Source of the DNA: an uncultured SAR86 cluster bacterium
GTDB lineage: Bacteria; Pseudomonadota; Gammaproteobacteria; Magnimaribacterales; AG-339-G14
Length of the DNA stretch: 64,000 nucleotides
Direction of reading: 5' to 3'
Assembly: GCA_902589965.1 (NCBI GenBank)
Contig: CACIUX010000003.1
Span: 92,593-156,592 of the forward strand
Below, one piece after another: positions 29,558 to 43,406 of this stretch (within the stretch, counting starts at the first letter, position 1; each line of letters begins with the position of its first letter). The position numbers and the translations under genes were made by a program. Under the pieces are notes generated by a model. That model saw nothing but the letters and a program-made list of their open reading frames with translations. It was not told the DNA's origin and ran no database searches.

Positions 29558-29673
29558 GCTCGACGATGTCCTACTCTCGCGTAACAAAAGCTACACTACC
29601 ATCGGCGCTAAGTGGTTTCACTTCTGAGTTCGGAATGGAATCAGGTGGGACACACTTGCTATTGTCATCGAGC
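29558..29673 (-). rRNA. rrf: 5S ribosomal RNA
   Basis: Terminal stem GCTCGATG/CATCGTCGAGC; conserved CCCACCTGATTCCATTCCGAACTCAGAAGTGAAA. Confidence 0.95.
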
Positions 29674-29749
29674 AAAATTCGTTTTTTTCGTATTGAATTC
29701 CAAATTTTCTGGCTTAGTTTAGAAAAATTTCTAAATAACTAAAAATATA

Positions 29750-32655
<2,906 letters not shown>

Positions 32656-32723
32656 ATATATTTTTAATTACTTAAAAATTATGAAAGTTTTCTGATTACT
32701 AAGCGCCAGAATTTGCCATTAGC

Positions 32724-32834
32724 ATTCTGAGATAAATCTCAGAATATTACTTGGTGAATTATCAAAAAATTTTGATAAAACAATCAACAATTGATAACAA
32801 AAATTGTTGATCATGAATGAATAAATTCATTCAT
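32724..32834. repeat. four consecutive perfect inverted repeats in the 16S-23S spacer
   Basis: ATTCTGAGA-TAAA-TCTCAGAAT (32724-32745); TATCAAAA-AA-TTTTGATA (32760-32777); ATCAACAATT-GATAACAAA-AATTGTTGAT (32783-32811); ATGAATGAA-TAAA-TTCATTCAT (32813-32834). Confidence 0.9.
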
Positions 32835-32953
32835 ATTTTGGAATTACAATACTTTTAAAGAACTCTTAAGATCTGAATAGTGTCGATTTAGCGATCTATA
32901 GAAAATTCAAGTAATTCGAACGGACACTCACAATATTAAGTCGTGTATATATT

Positions 32954-34487
<1,534 letters not shown>

Positions 34488-34733
34488 AAATGGACGCTCA
34501 ATAAATGAACATCAATTACGAGTGTGAGTTGTCGTGTAACAACTCATCAAATGAAGTTTTAAAAAACTTCTAAAAAAATTGCACGAACCTTAATATCTAA
34601 GGCAAGTGCCCGCACGAATTACTTGAATAAACTGTAAAAAAACACCCCTGCAAATGCGCAAAAAAAAAAGGATTTTTGGCGTTCGGGACGGTCAGTATAC
34701 ATTTGTTTAAAAAAAAACAAAGTACTATTTTTT

Positions 34734-35948
34734 TTAACTTACCAGCTTGATTCTTATATGCTTTCTTTTACCTATTTGGAAGTAATTTTCTTCTCCCAAA
34801 TTTATCAAAAGATCAGGATTTTCAACTTTTATTTTGTTCATTTTAATCCCAGATTGTTTTATCAATCTTCTACACTCTGACTTACTTTGAATGAATTTAT
34901 TGCCTAAATCCTTATGAGTAAGAAGTTCAACGATTGAAATCCCTGAGGTTTCATTTATTTCAAAAACAGGTACTTCATTAGGTTCTAACTTACTACTGAA
35001 GACATTTGTGAATGCTTTTTCGGCATTCTCTGATGTTTTCTTGTCATAAAACCTTTCAACAATTTCTGTGGCAAGTTTCTTTTTAAAGATCATAGGATTA
35101 TCTCCATTTTTGACCTGATCTTTAAATAAATCTATCTCATCATTAGATCTGAAGCTGAGTAAATCAAAATATCTCCACATAAGATCATCAGATATGGACA
35201 TAATTTTCCCAAACATTTCATTTGGTTTGTCATTTAAAGCTATGTAGTTATTGAGAGATTTAGACATCTTTTTAACACCATCTAATCCTTCTAATAAAGG
35301 AACGGTAATAATTACTTGCTCATTCTGTCCGTAATATTTCTGAACTTCTCTACCGACTAGAAGATTAAACTTTTGATCAGTTCCTCCTAATTCAATGTCA
35401 GCTTCTAGAGCATAGGAGTCATATCCTTGAACGAGTGGGTATAAAAATTCATGCAAAGAAATCGGTTTATTATTTTCATATCTTTTTTTAAAGTCATCTC
35501 TTTCTAGCATTCTCGCAACAGTCATTATCGAGGAGAGTTTTATAAATTCATCAGGTTTCATTTTTGTAAACCAGGATGAATTAAATTTAATTTTAGTTTT
35601 CTTTTTATCAAGAATTTTAAAAACTTGATCAGCGTAAGTTTTCGAATTCTCTGCTAATTTCTTTTCATCGATATTTGGTCTAGTCTCGTTGACTCCTGAG
35701 GGATCACCAATTAAGCCAGTAAAGTCTCCTATTAAAAATATTACCGTATGCCCTAAATCCTGAAATGCTTTGAGTTTGTTTATAAGTACCGTATGCCCTA
35801 AATGCAGGTCTGCTGAGGTAGGATCAAATCCAGCCTTGACTGTGAGTTTTTTTTTAGATGTTAAGAGTTTCTTAAAAGCATCTTCAGGTATGATTTCATC
35901 AGAACCTCTTTTGATAATTTCAAGAGCTTGTTTAGTATCTTTATCCAT
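34734..35948 (-). CDS. tyrS: tyrosyl-tRNA synthetase
   Basis: [21 protein letters not shown] (HxGH class), [11 protein letters not shown] (KMSKS), C-terminal S4 domain. Confidence 0.96.
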   Translation of the reverse strand: MDKDTKQALEIIKRGSDEIIPEDAFKKLLTSKKKLTVKAGFDPTSADLHLGHTVLINKLKAFQDLGHTVIFLIGDFTGLIGDPSGVNETRPNIDEKKLAENSKTYADQVFKILDKKKTKIKFNSSWFTKMKPDEFIKLSSIMTVARMLERDDFKKRYENNKPISLHEFLYPLVQGYDSYALEADIELGGTDQKFNLLVGREVQKYYGQNEQVIITVPLLEGLDGVKKMSKSLNNYIALNDKPNEMFGKIMSISDDLMWRYFDLLSFRSNDEIDLFKDQVKNGDNPMIFKKKLATEIVERFYDKKTSENAEKAFTNVFSSKLEPNEVPVFEINETSGISIVELLTHKDLGNKFIQSKSECRRLIKQSGIKMNKIKVENPDLLINLGEENYFQIGKRKHIRIKLVS

Positions 35949-36013
35949 GATCTGTGTTTATGATAATTTAGATCAACCTTATTTACCTATTTTTTTAATT
36001 TAAAATTCAATTA

Positions 36014-37333
36014 ATGCTTAGTTTTTTCAAAGAAATTCGAATTTATTTAGGAATCATATTCTTCTTAATAGGTTCTTTAATAGCTCTGATGTACTTTTCA
36101 TTACCAAAAGGATTAGAGGAATTTTCTTTATCTTTACCTGCTGATGAAGAAATAAAATATGAGCGAGAAACAATAAAATTAGGGCAACAAGATGCAAATG
36201 GAGTCATTAAGACAGATAACAAAAAGGTATACAAGCAGATAAAAGTTAAAAGTCAGGATAATTTAATAAAGATTCTAAGAAACGAAAATATTCCAGATAG
36301 GTTTATCCAAGCCTTAGTAAGAGCAAAAGGTTCAGAAAGAATGGCCAGAATCAAAGAAGGAGACTTTGTAGAAATTGTTCATGATTTTTTAATGAATCCA
36401 GCATCAATTTCAGTGACATCAAATTTTATGGATGGATACGAGGCAATCTTCAAAAATGGTTTATTTAAAATATCTAAGTTTTCAAGAATTCTTGATAAAG
36501 AAGAAATCTATCATTCAGCAACGATTGAGGATTCACTGTTTATGTCCGGGAAAAAAAGCAATATTCCTGAAAGTATAATTATGGATTTAGCTTACATATT
36601 TGGCTGGGACATTGATTTTATTTATGACATAAGATCTGGAGATAGTTTTGAGCTTATATATGAGCAACTTTATTGGAAAGGCAACAAAGTAAGAAACGGG
36701 GACATAATTTCTGCTAATTTTTATAGGGGTGAAAATAAATTCAGTGCTGTTCGATATTTTCAAGATGGCAAAAAGGACTATTTTTCACAAGAAGGAAATA
36801 ACTTAAAAAAGGCATTCTTGAGATCTCCCGTAGAATTTAGTTATGTGAGCTCAAAATATAACTTGAATAGAAAACATCCTATTTTGAATACCATAAGAGC
36901 TCATACTGGTGTTGACTATGCTGCGACAACTGGCACACCAGTCAGAGCTACTGGTGAAGGAACTGTAATCTTTCGAGCAAATAAGGGCGGATATGGAAGA
37001 TTAATTGAGATAAGGCATTTTAATGAATACACAACTAGATATGCTCATTTGTCAGGATATGCCAAAGGTCTTCAAGTTGGCTCTAAAGTTGATCAGGGAG
37101 ACATTATTGGTTATGTGGGTAAGTCTGGTCTAGCAACTGGACCCCATCTTCATTATGAATTCCGAGTAAATGGGATGCATACAGACCCCTTGAGAGTTAA
37201 ATTCCCAAATGCCAAGCCTATCGAATCAGAAAATAAAGAAGATTTTAGGAATTTTGCTTTAGCTCTTGATTTGAAAATGAACACACTTAAAAAAAAGCTT
37301 TTTAGTTCAAATGAAGAAAAAATTGAAGAGTAA
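36014..37333 (+). CDS. mepM: M23 family metallopeptidase (murein endopeptidase, MepM-like)
   Basis: AHTGVDYAATTGTPVRATGEGTV, YGRLIEIRH, TRYAHLSGYAKGLQVGSKVDQGDIIGYVGKSGLATGPHLHYEFRVNG. Confidence 0.9.
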   Translation: MLSFFKEIRIYLGIIFFLIGSLIALMYFSLPKGLEEFSLSLPADEEIKYERETIKLGQQDANGVIKTDNKKVYKQIKVKSQDNLIKILRNENIPDRFIQALVRAKGSERMARIKEGDFVEIVHDFLMNPASISVTSNFMDGYEAIFKNGLFKISKFSRILDKEEIYHSATIEDSLFMSGKKSNIPESIIMDLAYIFGWDIDFIYDIRSGDSFELIYEQLYWKGNKVRNGDIISANFYRGENKFSAVRYFQDGKKDYFSQEGNNLKKAFLRSPVEFSYVSSKYNLNRKHPILNTIRAHTGVDYAATTGTPVRATGEGTVIFRANKGGYGRLIEIRHFNEYTTRYAHLSGYAKGLQVGSKVDQGDIIGYVGKSGLATGPHLHYEFRVNGMHTDPLRVKFPNAKPIESENKEDFRNFALALDLKMNTLKKKLFSSNEEKIEE

Positions 37334-38435
37334 CTTGTTCATCGGAGTCCTGTCTGGGACGAGTGCAGATTCAATAGATGCAGGGTTATTCAAAATTGAT
37401 AAAAAGATATCTTTTTTAAACTTTGCTTCCACCAAATACGATGGAAAACTTAAAGATGCGATCTTAGATATATCAAGAAATAAGAAACTTCCTTCTAAAG
37501 GGGTTCTGAAAGATATTGATAATAAGGTAGGAGAAATTTCAGCCAAGACAATAAATAAGCTCATTAAAAAAACCCCTTTCAAGGCTAGTGAAATTTGTGC
37601 AATTGGATCTCACGGACAAACTCTTATGCATAAAAGACAAGGAAGGAAAACATTTTCTCTTCAAGTAGGAGACCCATTTTTAATAGGAAGAGAAACAAAT
37701 ATAACCACCGTATCTAACTTCAGACAGGCCAATATAAAAAATGGAGGTCAAGGAGCACCTTTAACTCCATCCTTTCATAAGGAGTTTTTTAAATCTTCTA
37801 CCGAAGACAGGCTCATCATAAACATAGGTGGAATCTCAAACATGACATTCCTTCCAAAAAAAGGGAACTCCTTTGGATGGGATTGTGGTCCAGGCAACTG
37901 TATGATTGACAATTTTATTCAAAAAAATTCTAAAAAAAAATATCAATTTGATAAGAATGGTCAATTGGCTGCCAAGGGAGACATTTATCCATACGAAATT
38001 GAAATTGACAAATATTTAAAATCAAAATTATTTCAGTTTGAGCTGCCAAATAGCTTTTCAATTGAAAATTTTGATTTAGAAAAATTCCAAATAAAACTTA
38101 GAAAAGCTTCTTCTGCTGATCAAGCAGCCTGCCTTACAGAGATAACCGCTAGATCAATCTTTAAAAGCATCGAAAATTTTTGTCCAATCAAAAAAGCTTC
38201 TGTTTACCTCTGTGGTGGCGGAGCAGAAAATAAGTTTCTGGTATCAAGATTAAAGATACTTCTTGGATCGTCGTTTCCAATAAAAAATATAAATACTTTG
38301 GGACTTAAGCCAAAATATATTGAAGCTGCAACTTTTGCTTGGTTGGCAAAAAAAAGGCTTTCTGGGGAAAAAATATACTTAAAGATTTCAACGGGCGCCA
38401 AACCTAGCTTATTAGGCGAGATTAACAAAAATTAA
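37311..38435 (+). CDS. anmK: anhydro-N-acetylmuramic acid kinase
   Basis: GVLSGTSADSIDAGLF, IGSHGQTLMH, RLIINIGGISNMTFLP, FGWDCGPGNCMIDNFI. Confidence 0.94.
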   Translation: MKKKLKSNLFIGVLSGTSADSIDAGLFKIDKKISFLNFASTKYDGKLKDAILDISRNKKLPSKGVLKDIDNKVGEISAKTINKLIKKTPFKASEICAIGSHGQTLMHKRQGRKTFSLQVGDPFLIGRETNITTVSNFRQANIKNGGQGAPLTPSFHKEFFKSSTEDRLIINIGGISNMTFLPKKGNSFGWDCGPGNCMIDNFIQKNSKKKYQFDKNGQLAAKGDIYPYEIEIDKYLKSKLFQFELPNSFSIENFDLEKFQIKLRKASSADQAACLTEITARSIFKSIENFCPIKKASVYLCGGGAENKFLVSRLKILLGSSFPIKNINTLGLKPKYIEAATFAWLAKKRLSGEKIYLKISTGAKPSLLGEINKN

Positions 38436-38785
38436 ATTGAAAAGGATGCTCCGCAACCGCATTGAGTTGCAGCATTTGGATTATCAACAACAAATTTTGC
38501 TCCCTCAAGATTCTGTACATAATCTATAGTAGATCCAAATACATATTGCATACTTAGAGGATCTACGACAACGTCTGCACCATCAAAATCTACAATAGTG
38601 TCCTCATCATCTTTTTGATGATCAAATTTGAATCCATATTGGAAACCTGAACAGCCACCACCAGTAACAAAAACTCTTAACATAAGAGATTTATTTGATT
38701 CTTCTTCTCTCAGTGAGAGAATTTTTGAAATTGCATTTTCTGTTAAGAAAATTTCTTTGGGTTTAAATTTTTCTATCATTATCAA
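38432..38785 (-). CDS. erpA: iron-sulfur cluster insertion protein ErpA
   Basis: A-type carrier: VTGGGCSGFQYGF and C-terminal CGCGASFSI. Confidence 0.94.
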   Translation of the reverse strand: MIMIEKFKPKEIFLTENAISKILSLREEESNKSLMLRVFVTGGGCSGFQYGFKFDHQKDDEDTIVDFDGADVVVDPLSMQYVFGSTIDYVQNLEGAKFVVDNPNAATQCGCGASFSI

Positions 38786-39798
38786 TATTTTAGCGAATGA
38801 AACTCATCTATGTCATGCATAAGATTAAAACACTGAACTGCTTGACTTGCTGCACCTTTAAGTAGGTTGTCTAAGGCAGCATTTATGATTAATTTATTGC
38901 TGCTTATTTTGGCACTAACGGCAATTTCGCAAGTTGGCATCCCGCTTATATTTGTTATTTCAGGTACTGTACCTTTTTTTAAAACTTTTACTAGTTTTTC
39001 ATCGACATAGTAATCTTCGTAAATTTTTTGGAAATCTTTGTTTATATCTTCAGGTTCAACATATGCTGTTATGTACTCCCCTCTGAAGTGAGGGAGTAAG
39101 TGGGGAACAAACGAAACATTAAATTTCTCATCCATGATTTTGTCTGCATAATATTTGATCTCATCCTCATGCCTGTGAAAATCGGGAGAGTAAACTTTAA
39201 AGTTATCTTTCATCGACTCTGCGAGGCCCCCTTCAGATTTTGCTTTTCCAGCTCCACTGTAGCCAGATTTAGCATCTATGATGATATCGTTACTTTTTAG
39301 CTGGCTCATGATGGGCATTAGTGACAAGAGACTTGCAGTTGGATAGCAACCTGGCACCGCAACTAAGTGAGATATTTTTATGTCGTCCCTGAAAAGTTCT
39401 GGCAAACCATAGATGCTCTCCTTCAAATTTATAGGATCTTTATGATCAGTATCATAATTTTTCTTCCATCTATCTGCATCATTGAATCTAAAATCAGCTG
39501 ATAAATCGATAATTTTGACTCCTGCAGATAATATCTTTGAAACATACTGCATTGAAAAACCGTGAGGAGTACAAAAGAAGATGGCATCAATATTAGAAAA
39601 AGACGCTTTATCGATATCTGAAATAATCAAGGCTTCATCTTTCTTTTTGACAGAAGATGATTCCTCCAGCCTCTCTCCGATACTTGATGATGCATATACA
39701 GATACAATTTCTACATGCTCATGTGCATCCAGAATTTTTTTTAATTCCCTTCCAGAGTATCCCGTGACTCCTGCTATGGCGATTTTAATTTTTTTCAT
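38782..39798 (-). CDS. argC: N-acetyl-gamma-glutamyl-phosphate reductase
   Basis: IAGVTGYSGRELKKIL, VAVPGCYPTASLLSLMP, SGYSGAGK. Confidence 0.96.
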   Translation of the reverse strand: MKKIKIAIAGVTGYSGRELKKILDAHEHVEIVSVYASSSIGERLEESSSVKKKDEALIISDIDKASFSNIDAIFFCTPHGFSMQYVSKILSAGVKIIDLSADFRFNDADRWKKNYDTDHKDPINLKESIYGLPELFRDDIKISHLVAVPGCYPTASLLSLMPIMSQLKSNDIIIDAKSGYSGAGKAKSEGGLAESMKDNFKVYSPDFHRHEDEIKYYADKIMDEKFNVSFVPHLLPHFRGEYITAYVEPEDINKDFQKIYEDYYVDEKLVKVLKKGTVPEITNISGMPTCEIAVSAKISSNKLIINAALDNLLKGAASQAVQCFNLMHDIDEFHSLKY

Positions 39799-39834
39799 TG
39801 TCTATATTTAAAAACGGCTTGGAATTATACTTAA

Positions 39835-40596
39835 TTGAAAACAAAAAACATGAAAAAGAAAATTTTAATTATAGGGGGACATGATCCAAGCGGAGGGGCT
39901 GGAGTGATGATGGATGCTAATATCTGTCGCCTTAATGAATGTCATCCACTGACTTTAATAACCAGTGAAACTGTCCAAAATTCACAGAAATCTAAAGATA
40001 ATTTTCCTGCAACTGAGAAAGTATTTAAAAAACAATTAGATTTCATTCTTGATGATATAAAACCAGATGCAATCAAAATTGGCCTGATTGGTAGCTATGA
40101 GATTGCTCGAGTAATAAAGAATTTTCTAGTAAAAACAAAAATGCCTGTTGTGATAGATCCTGTAATTGGGCCAACATCTGGGAAATCTTTTTTAAATAAA
40201 AAAGCTATTGAATTTATGAGAGATGAATTGTTACCTCTAGCTAGTATCGTAACTCCTAATGAAGATGAACTTCTCAGATTAAGTAATAAAAATAATATAG
40301 AAAATTCAATCAAGTTCTTTTATGAATTAGGGATTAAAAATACTTTAGTCACTGGCAAAATTAAAAATAACAAGATTGTGAATTATTTATTTAGCGATGG
40401 ATCTGATCCACTTCAATTTAAGAATCATCTTTTAAAAGGAAATTTTCATGGAACGGGATGTATGCTCTCATCTTTGTTAACTATTTTTTTAGCAAAGAAA
40501 TTCTCTGTTGTAGACTCTTGTGAAAAGGCAAGCAATCAAACTTCCTCATACTTGAAACTTTTCAAGAAAATTGGAAGGGGTCAAAAATTGTTATGA
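39835..40596 (+). CDS. thiD: hydroxymethylpyrimidine/phosphomethylpyrimidine kinase
   Basis: IIGGHDPSGGAGVMMDANIC, VIDPVIGPTSGKSFL, NFHGTGCMLSSLLT. Confidence 0.93.
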   Translation: MKTKNMKKKILIIGGHDPSGGAGVMMDANICRLNECHPLTLITSETVQNSQKSKDNFPATEKVFKKQLDFILDDIKPDAIKIGLIGSYEIARVIKNFLVKTKMPVVIDPVIGPTSGKSFLNKKAIEFMRDELLPLASIVTPNEDELLRLSNKNNIENSIKFFYELGIKNTLVTGKIKNNKIVNYLFSDGSDPLQFKNHLLKGNFHGTGCMLSSLLTIFLAKKFSVVDSCEKASNQTSSYLKLFKKIGRGQKLL

Positions 40597-41237
40597 AAGG
40601 CATTTACGCAATTACTCCAGATGATATTGAAGAAAATGAATTGATAGAAAAGTCACTAGAATTGATAGAGGCAAAAATTAATTATCTCCAAATCAGAAGA
40701 AAGGCTGATACATTAGATCAGATATATTCTGTGGCTAGTAAGATAGTAAAATTCACAAAAAATCATAGCTGTAAATTGATAATTAATGATCACATAGAGA
40801 TTGCAAAAGATTTAAATGCTGATGGCGTCCACTTAGGGATGGAAGATTATGAGAACTTCCTTAAAAAACCTGATGATCAAAAAAAAGCATTTAGCTCATA
40901 TTTTAGAGAAAAAGTCATAGGTCTTTCTTGCAAAAATAATCTAGGTCTCGTGAAAAATCCCCCTGTCGATTTATTTGACTGGGATTATTTAGCTGTTGGC
41001 TCAATGTTTAGAACAACAACTAAGACTGATACTGTTTTAGTGAATGCTAATCAAAGATCTCTTTTGATAAAGAATTCTTCTAAGCCTTTAATTGCGATTG
41101 GAGGAATTGATGAAAAAAATATAGGAGTACTTTTAAAGGATAATTATAATTTTTTTGCAATTTCAAAATTTCTTTTTAATAATGATTCACCTTCAAGAGC
41201 TTTAAAGAAAATAAAAAAAATTATTAAAGGAAGTTAA
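40593..41237 (+). CDS. thiE: thiamine phosphate synthase
   Basis: YLQIRRKA, LIINDHIEIAKDLNADGVHLGMED, PLIAIGGIDEKNI. Confidence 0.92.
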   Translation: MKGIYAITPDDIEENELIEKSLELIEAKINYLQIRRKADTLDQIYSVASKIVKFTKNHSCKLIINDHIEIAKDLNADGVHLGMEDYENFLKKPDDQKKAFSSYFREKVIGLSCKNNLGLVKNPPVDLFDWDYLAVGSMFRTTTKTDTVLVNANQRSLLIKNSSKPLIAIGGIDEKNIGVLLKDNYNFFAISKFLFNNDSPSRALKKIKKIIKGS

Positions 41238-42242
41238 ATGGCTAAATTTGATCTCATTGGACTTGGAAATGCCCTAGTTGATAGTGAATTTCACGTAACT
41301 GATTCTTTTCTAAAGAAAAAAGGTTTTGAAAAAGGGACTATGCATTTAGTTGATTCCGACGAACAAACTAATTTATTAAATAGTTTAGAAAAAGAGTATG
41401 GAAAACCCAGTTTAGCTTGTGGAGGATCTGCAACTAATACTATTTTTGCTGCATCGATTTTAGGATCATCCTGCAGCTATATATGTAAGGTAGGAAATGA
41501 CAAGAATGGTAATTTTTATTTAGACGATCTCTCTGATGCAGGAGTGAATATAGATCACTCAGTTATGTTAGATTCAAATATAAATTCTGGAACTTGCACT
41601 GTCATGGTAAGTCCAGATGCCGAAAGAACAATGAGTACCTGCTTAGGAATAAGCTCTGATTTGTCTGCCACAGATGTAGCTGACGAGATATTTAGTGATA
41701 GCAGATTAATATATTTGGAAGGGTATATGATGAGTGGAGATGATTCTTATGATGCTTGCATGGAAGCAATAAAATTGGCAAAAAGTAAAAATGTTCAAAT
41801 TGCTTTCACTTTATCAGATCCAAACATAGTGTCAGCATTCAAGGAAAGGATGCTAAATGTTTTGAATTCCAAAGTTGATGTTTTATTTTGCAACGATGAA
41901 GAAGCAAAAGTAATAACTGATTTAGAAAACCTTGAGCATGCAATAAAGAAACTCGGAGAATATTCAAAAAAAGTTTTCGTAACTCTTGGCTCCAAAGGAG
42001 CCATGATCCTTGAAAATAGTGATATTGAATATGTTGAAGGATACAAAGTGGATCCAATAGATACAAATGGAGCTGGAGATATGTTTGCTGGTGCCGTTTT
42101 AAATCGATTGCTTGGGGGATCTTCAAATGCAGAAGCTGCGAAATTTGGATGTTTTTTAGCTTCAAGAGGCGTAACCGTTTTTGGTCCTAGGCTGCAAAGA
42201 GAAGACTATTTAAAGTACCAAAAAGAATTCAATTCACTATAA
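41238..42242 (+). CDS. PfkB-family carbohydrate/adenosine kinase
   Basis: GLGNALVDSEF, CGGSATNTIFAASILGS, DTNGAGDMFAGAVLNRLLGG. Confidence 0.9.
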   Translation: MAKFDLIGLGNALVDSEFHVTDSFLKKKGFEKGTMHLVDSDEQTNLLNSLEKEYGKPSLACGGSATNTIFAASILGSSCSYICKVGNDKNGNFYLDDLSDAGVNIDHSVMLDSNINSGTCTVMVSPDAERTMSTCLGISSDLSATDVADEIFSDSRLIYLEGYMMSGDDSYDACMEAIKLAKSKNVQIAFTLSDPNIVSAFKERMLNVLNSKVDVLFCNDEEAKVITDLENLEHAIKKLGEYSKKVFVTLGSKGAMILENSDIEYVEGYKVDPIDTNGAGDMFAGAVLNRLLGGSSNAEAAKFGCFLASRGVTVFGPRLQREDYLKYQKEFNSL

Positions 42243-42300
42243 AAAAAACTAGTAAATTAAAGTTTCTTTTGCTATCTTGCACAACCTAAATTTCTAATTG

Positions 42301-42939
42301 ATGGCTACAGCAAAAAAAACAAAATCGAAACCAAAAGCTTCCTCAAAGAAAGTTCCTGCAAAAGCAAAGTCATCAACTAAAGCAGCAAAGGCAGTAAAAA
42401 AATCAGTTAAAAAAACCACTTTAAGAAAGGCTCCCGCAAAGAGGGCTGCAAAAAAATCAACTACAAAGAAAGCTGCCAAAAAAACAGCTCCTAAAAAATC
42501 TAATGTAGATATTTCTGATTTTTCAAATTTTTCTAGCACCTTTCAGCCTTACAAATCGAAAAAAAATGAAAAATATATGAATGCTAATCAAAAAAAGCAT
42601 TTTGAAAATATTTTACAAGCATGGAAAAATGCCCTTCACGAAGAGCAAGAAAAAACCGAAAATTTAATTCAGACTGATCAAGGTAATTTTCCTGATTCTG
42701 TAGATAGAGCATCTAAAGAAGAGGAATTCATGCTTGAACTACGAAAAAGAGACAGAGAAAGAAAACTTATTTCAAAAATTGAACAGTCTATGAAGGATCT
42801 ATCAGATAATTTTTATGGCTTCTGTGAAACTTGCGGTATTGAGATAGGAATTAAAAGACTTGAAGCAAGGCCCACTGCAACACAATGCATTGATTGTAAA
42901 ACAATCGAAGAGATTAAAGAAAAGCAACAATACGGATAA
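42301..42939 (+). CDS. dksA: RNA polymerase-binding DksA/TraR family protein with Lys/Ala-rich N-terminal extension
   Basis: C-terminal [36 protein letters not shown] zinc finger. The N-terminus has about 70 residues of K/A/S/T/P-rich sequence. Confidence 0.9.
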   Translation: MATAKKTKSKPKASSKKVPAKAKSSTKAAKAVKKSVKKTTLRKAPAKRAAKKSTTKKAAKKTAPKKSNVDISDFSNFSSTFQPYKSKKNEKYMNANQKKHFENILQAWKNALHEEQEKTENLIQTDQGNFPDSVDRASKEEEFMLELRKRDRERKLISKIEQSMKDLSDNFYGFCETCGIEIGIKRLEARPTATQCIDCKTIEEIKEKQQYG

Positions 42940-42941
42940 AA

Positions 42942-43406
42942 ATGCCATATGGATCTGATCAGGTCTACCTAGTTACAGGCAGTAATTCTGGCAATTCACA
43001 AAAATACCTAAAAAAAGCTGTTTTTCTTATCGAGAGGATTAAAAACACAAAAATAATTACTACTTCGTCAATCTATCAATCAAAAAGTTACGGTCCAATT
43101 AAACAAAAGGATTATTTAAATCAGGCCATCCATATTGAAACAAAGTTAAATCCTTTTGAATTACTCGATCAGGTCTTATCTATAGAAGATAATTTAGGTC
43201 GAGTTAGAGAAGAAAGATGGGGGCCAAGAATAATCGATATAGATATTGTTTTTTATGGCAATGAAGAAATCTCAACTCCCAATCTCACAATTCCTCATTA
43301 TGATTGGAAAAATAGAGATTTTTTTATTGCATGCTTAGATGAAATAAGTTGCCCTTTCGTTGAGGGGAATGGTTTATCATTGAAAAAAGTAAAAAAGCTA
43401 GTTTGA
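42942..43406 (+). CDS. folK: 2-amino-4-hydroxy-6-hydroxymethyldihydropteridine pyrophosphokinase
   Basis: [35 protein letters not shown]. Confidence 0.93.
   Translation: MPYGSDQVYLVTGSNSGNSQKYLKKAVFLIERIKNTKIITTSSIYQSKSYGPIKQKDYLNQAIHIETKLNPFELLDQVLSIEDNLGRVREERWGPRIIDIDIVFYGNEEISTPNLTIPHYDWKNRDFFIACLDEISCPFVEGNGLSLKKVKKLV

Noticed and set aside
32656-32953. Possible tRNA-Ile/Ala or tRNA-Glu in the rRNA spacer
   Set aside because: No acceptor/T-loop signature found on either strand by eye; the inverted repeats are simple hairpins, not cloverleaf arms.
39800-39834. TPP riboswitch upstream of thiDE
   Set aside because: The argC-thiD gap is about 36 bp with no CTGAGA/ACCTGA-type thi-box sequence, too short for a TPP aptamer.
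42294-42539. Minus-strand 81-aa Phe/Ala-rich ORF opposite dksA
   Set aside because: Shadow ORF created by the Lys/Ala repeats of the DksA tail.
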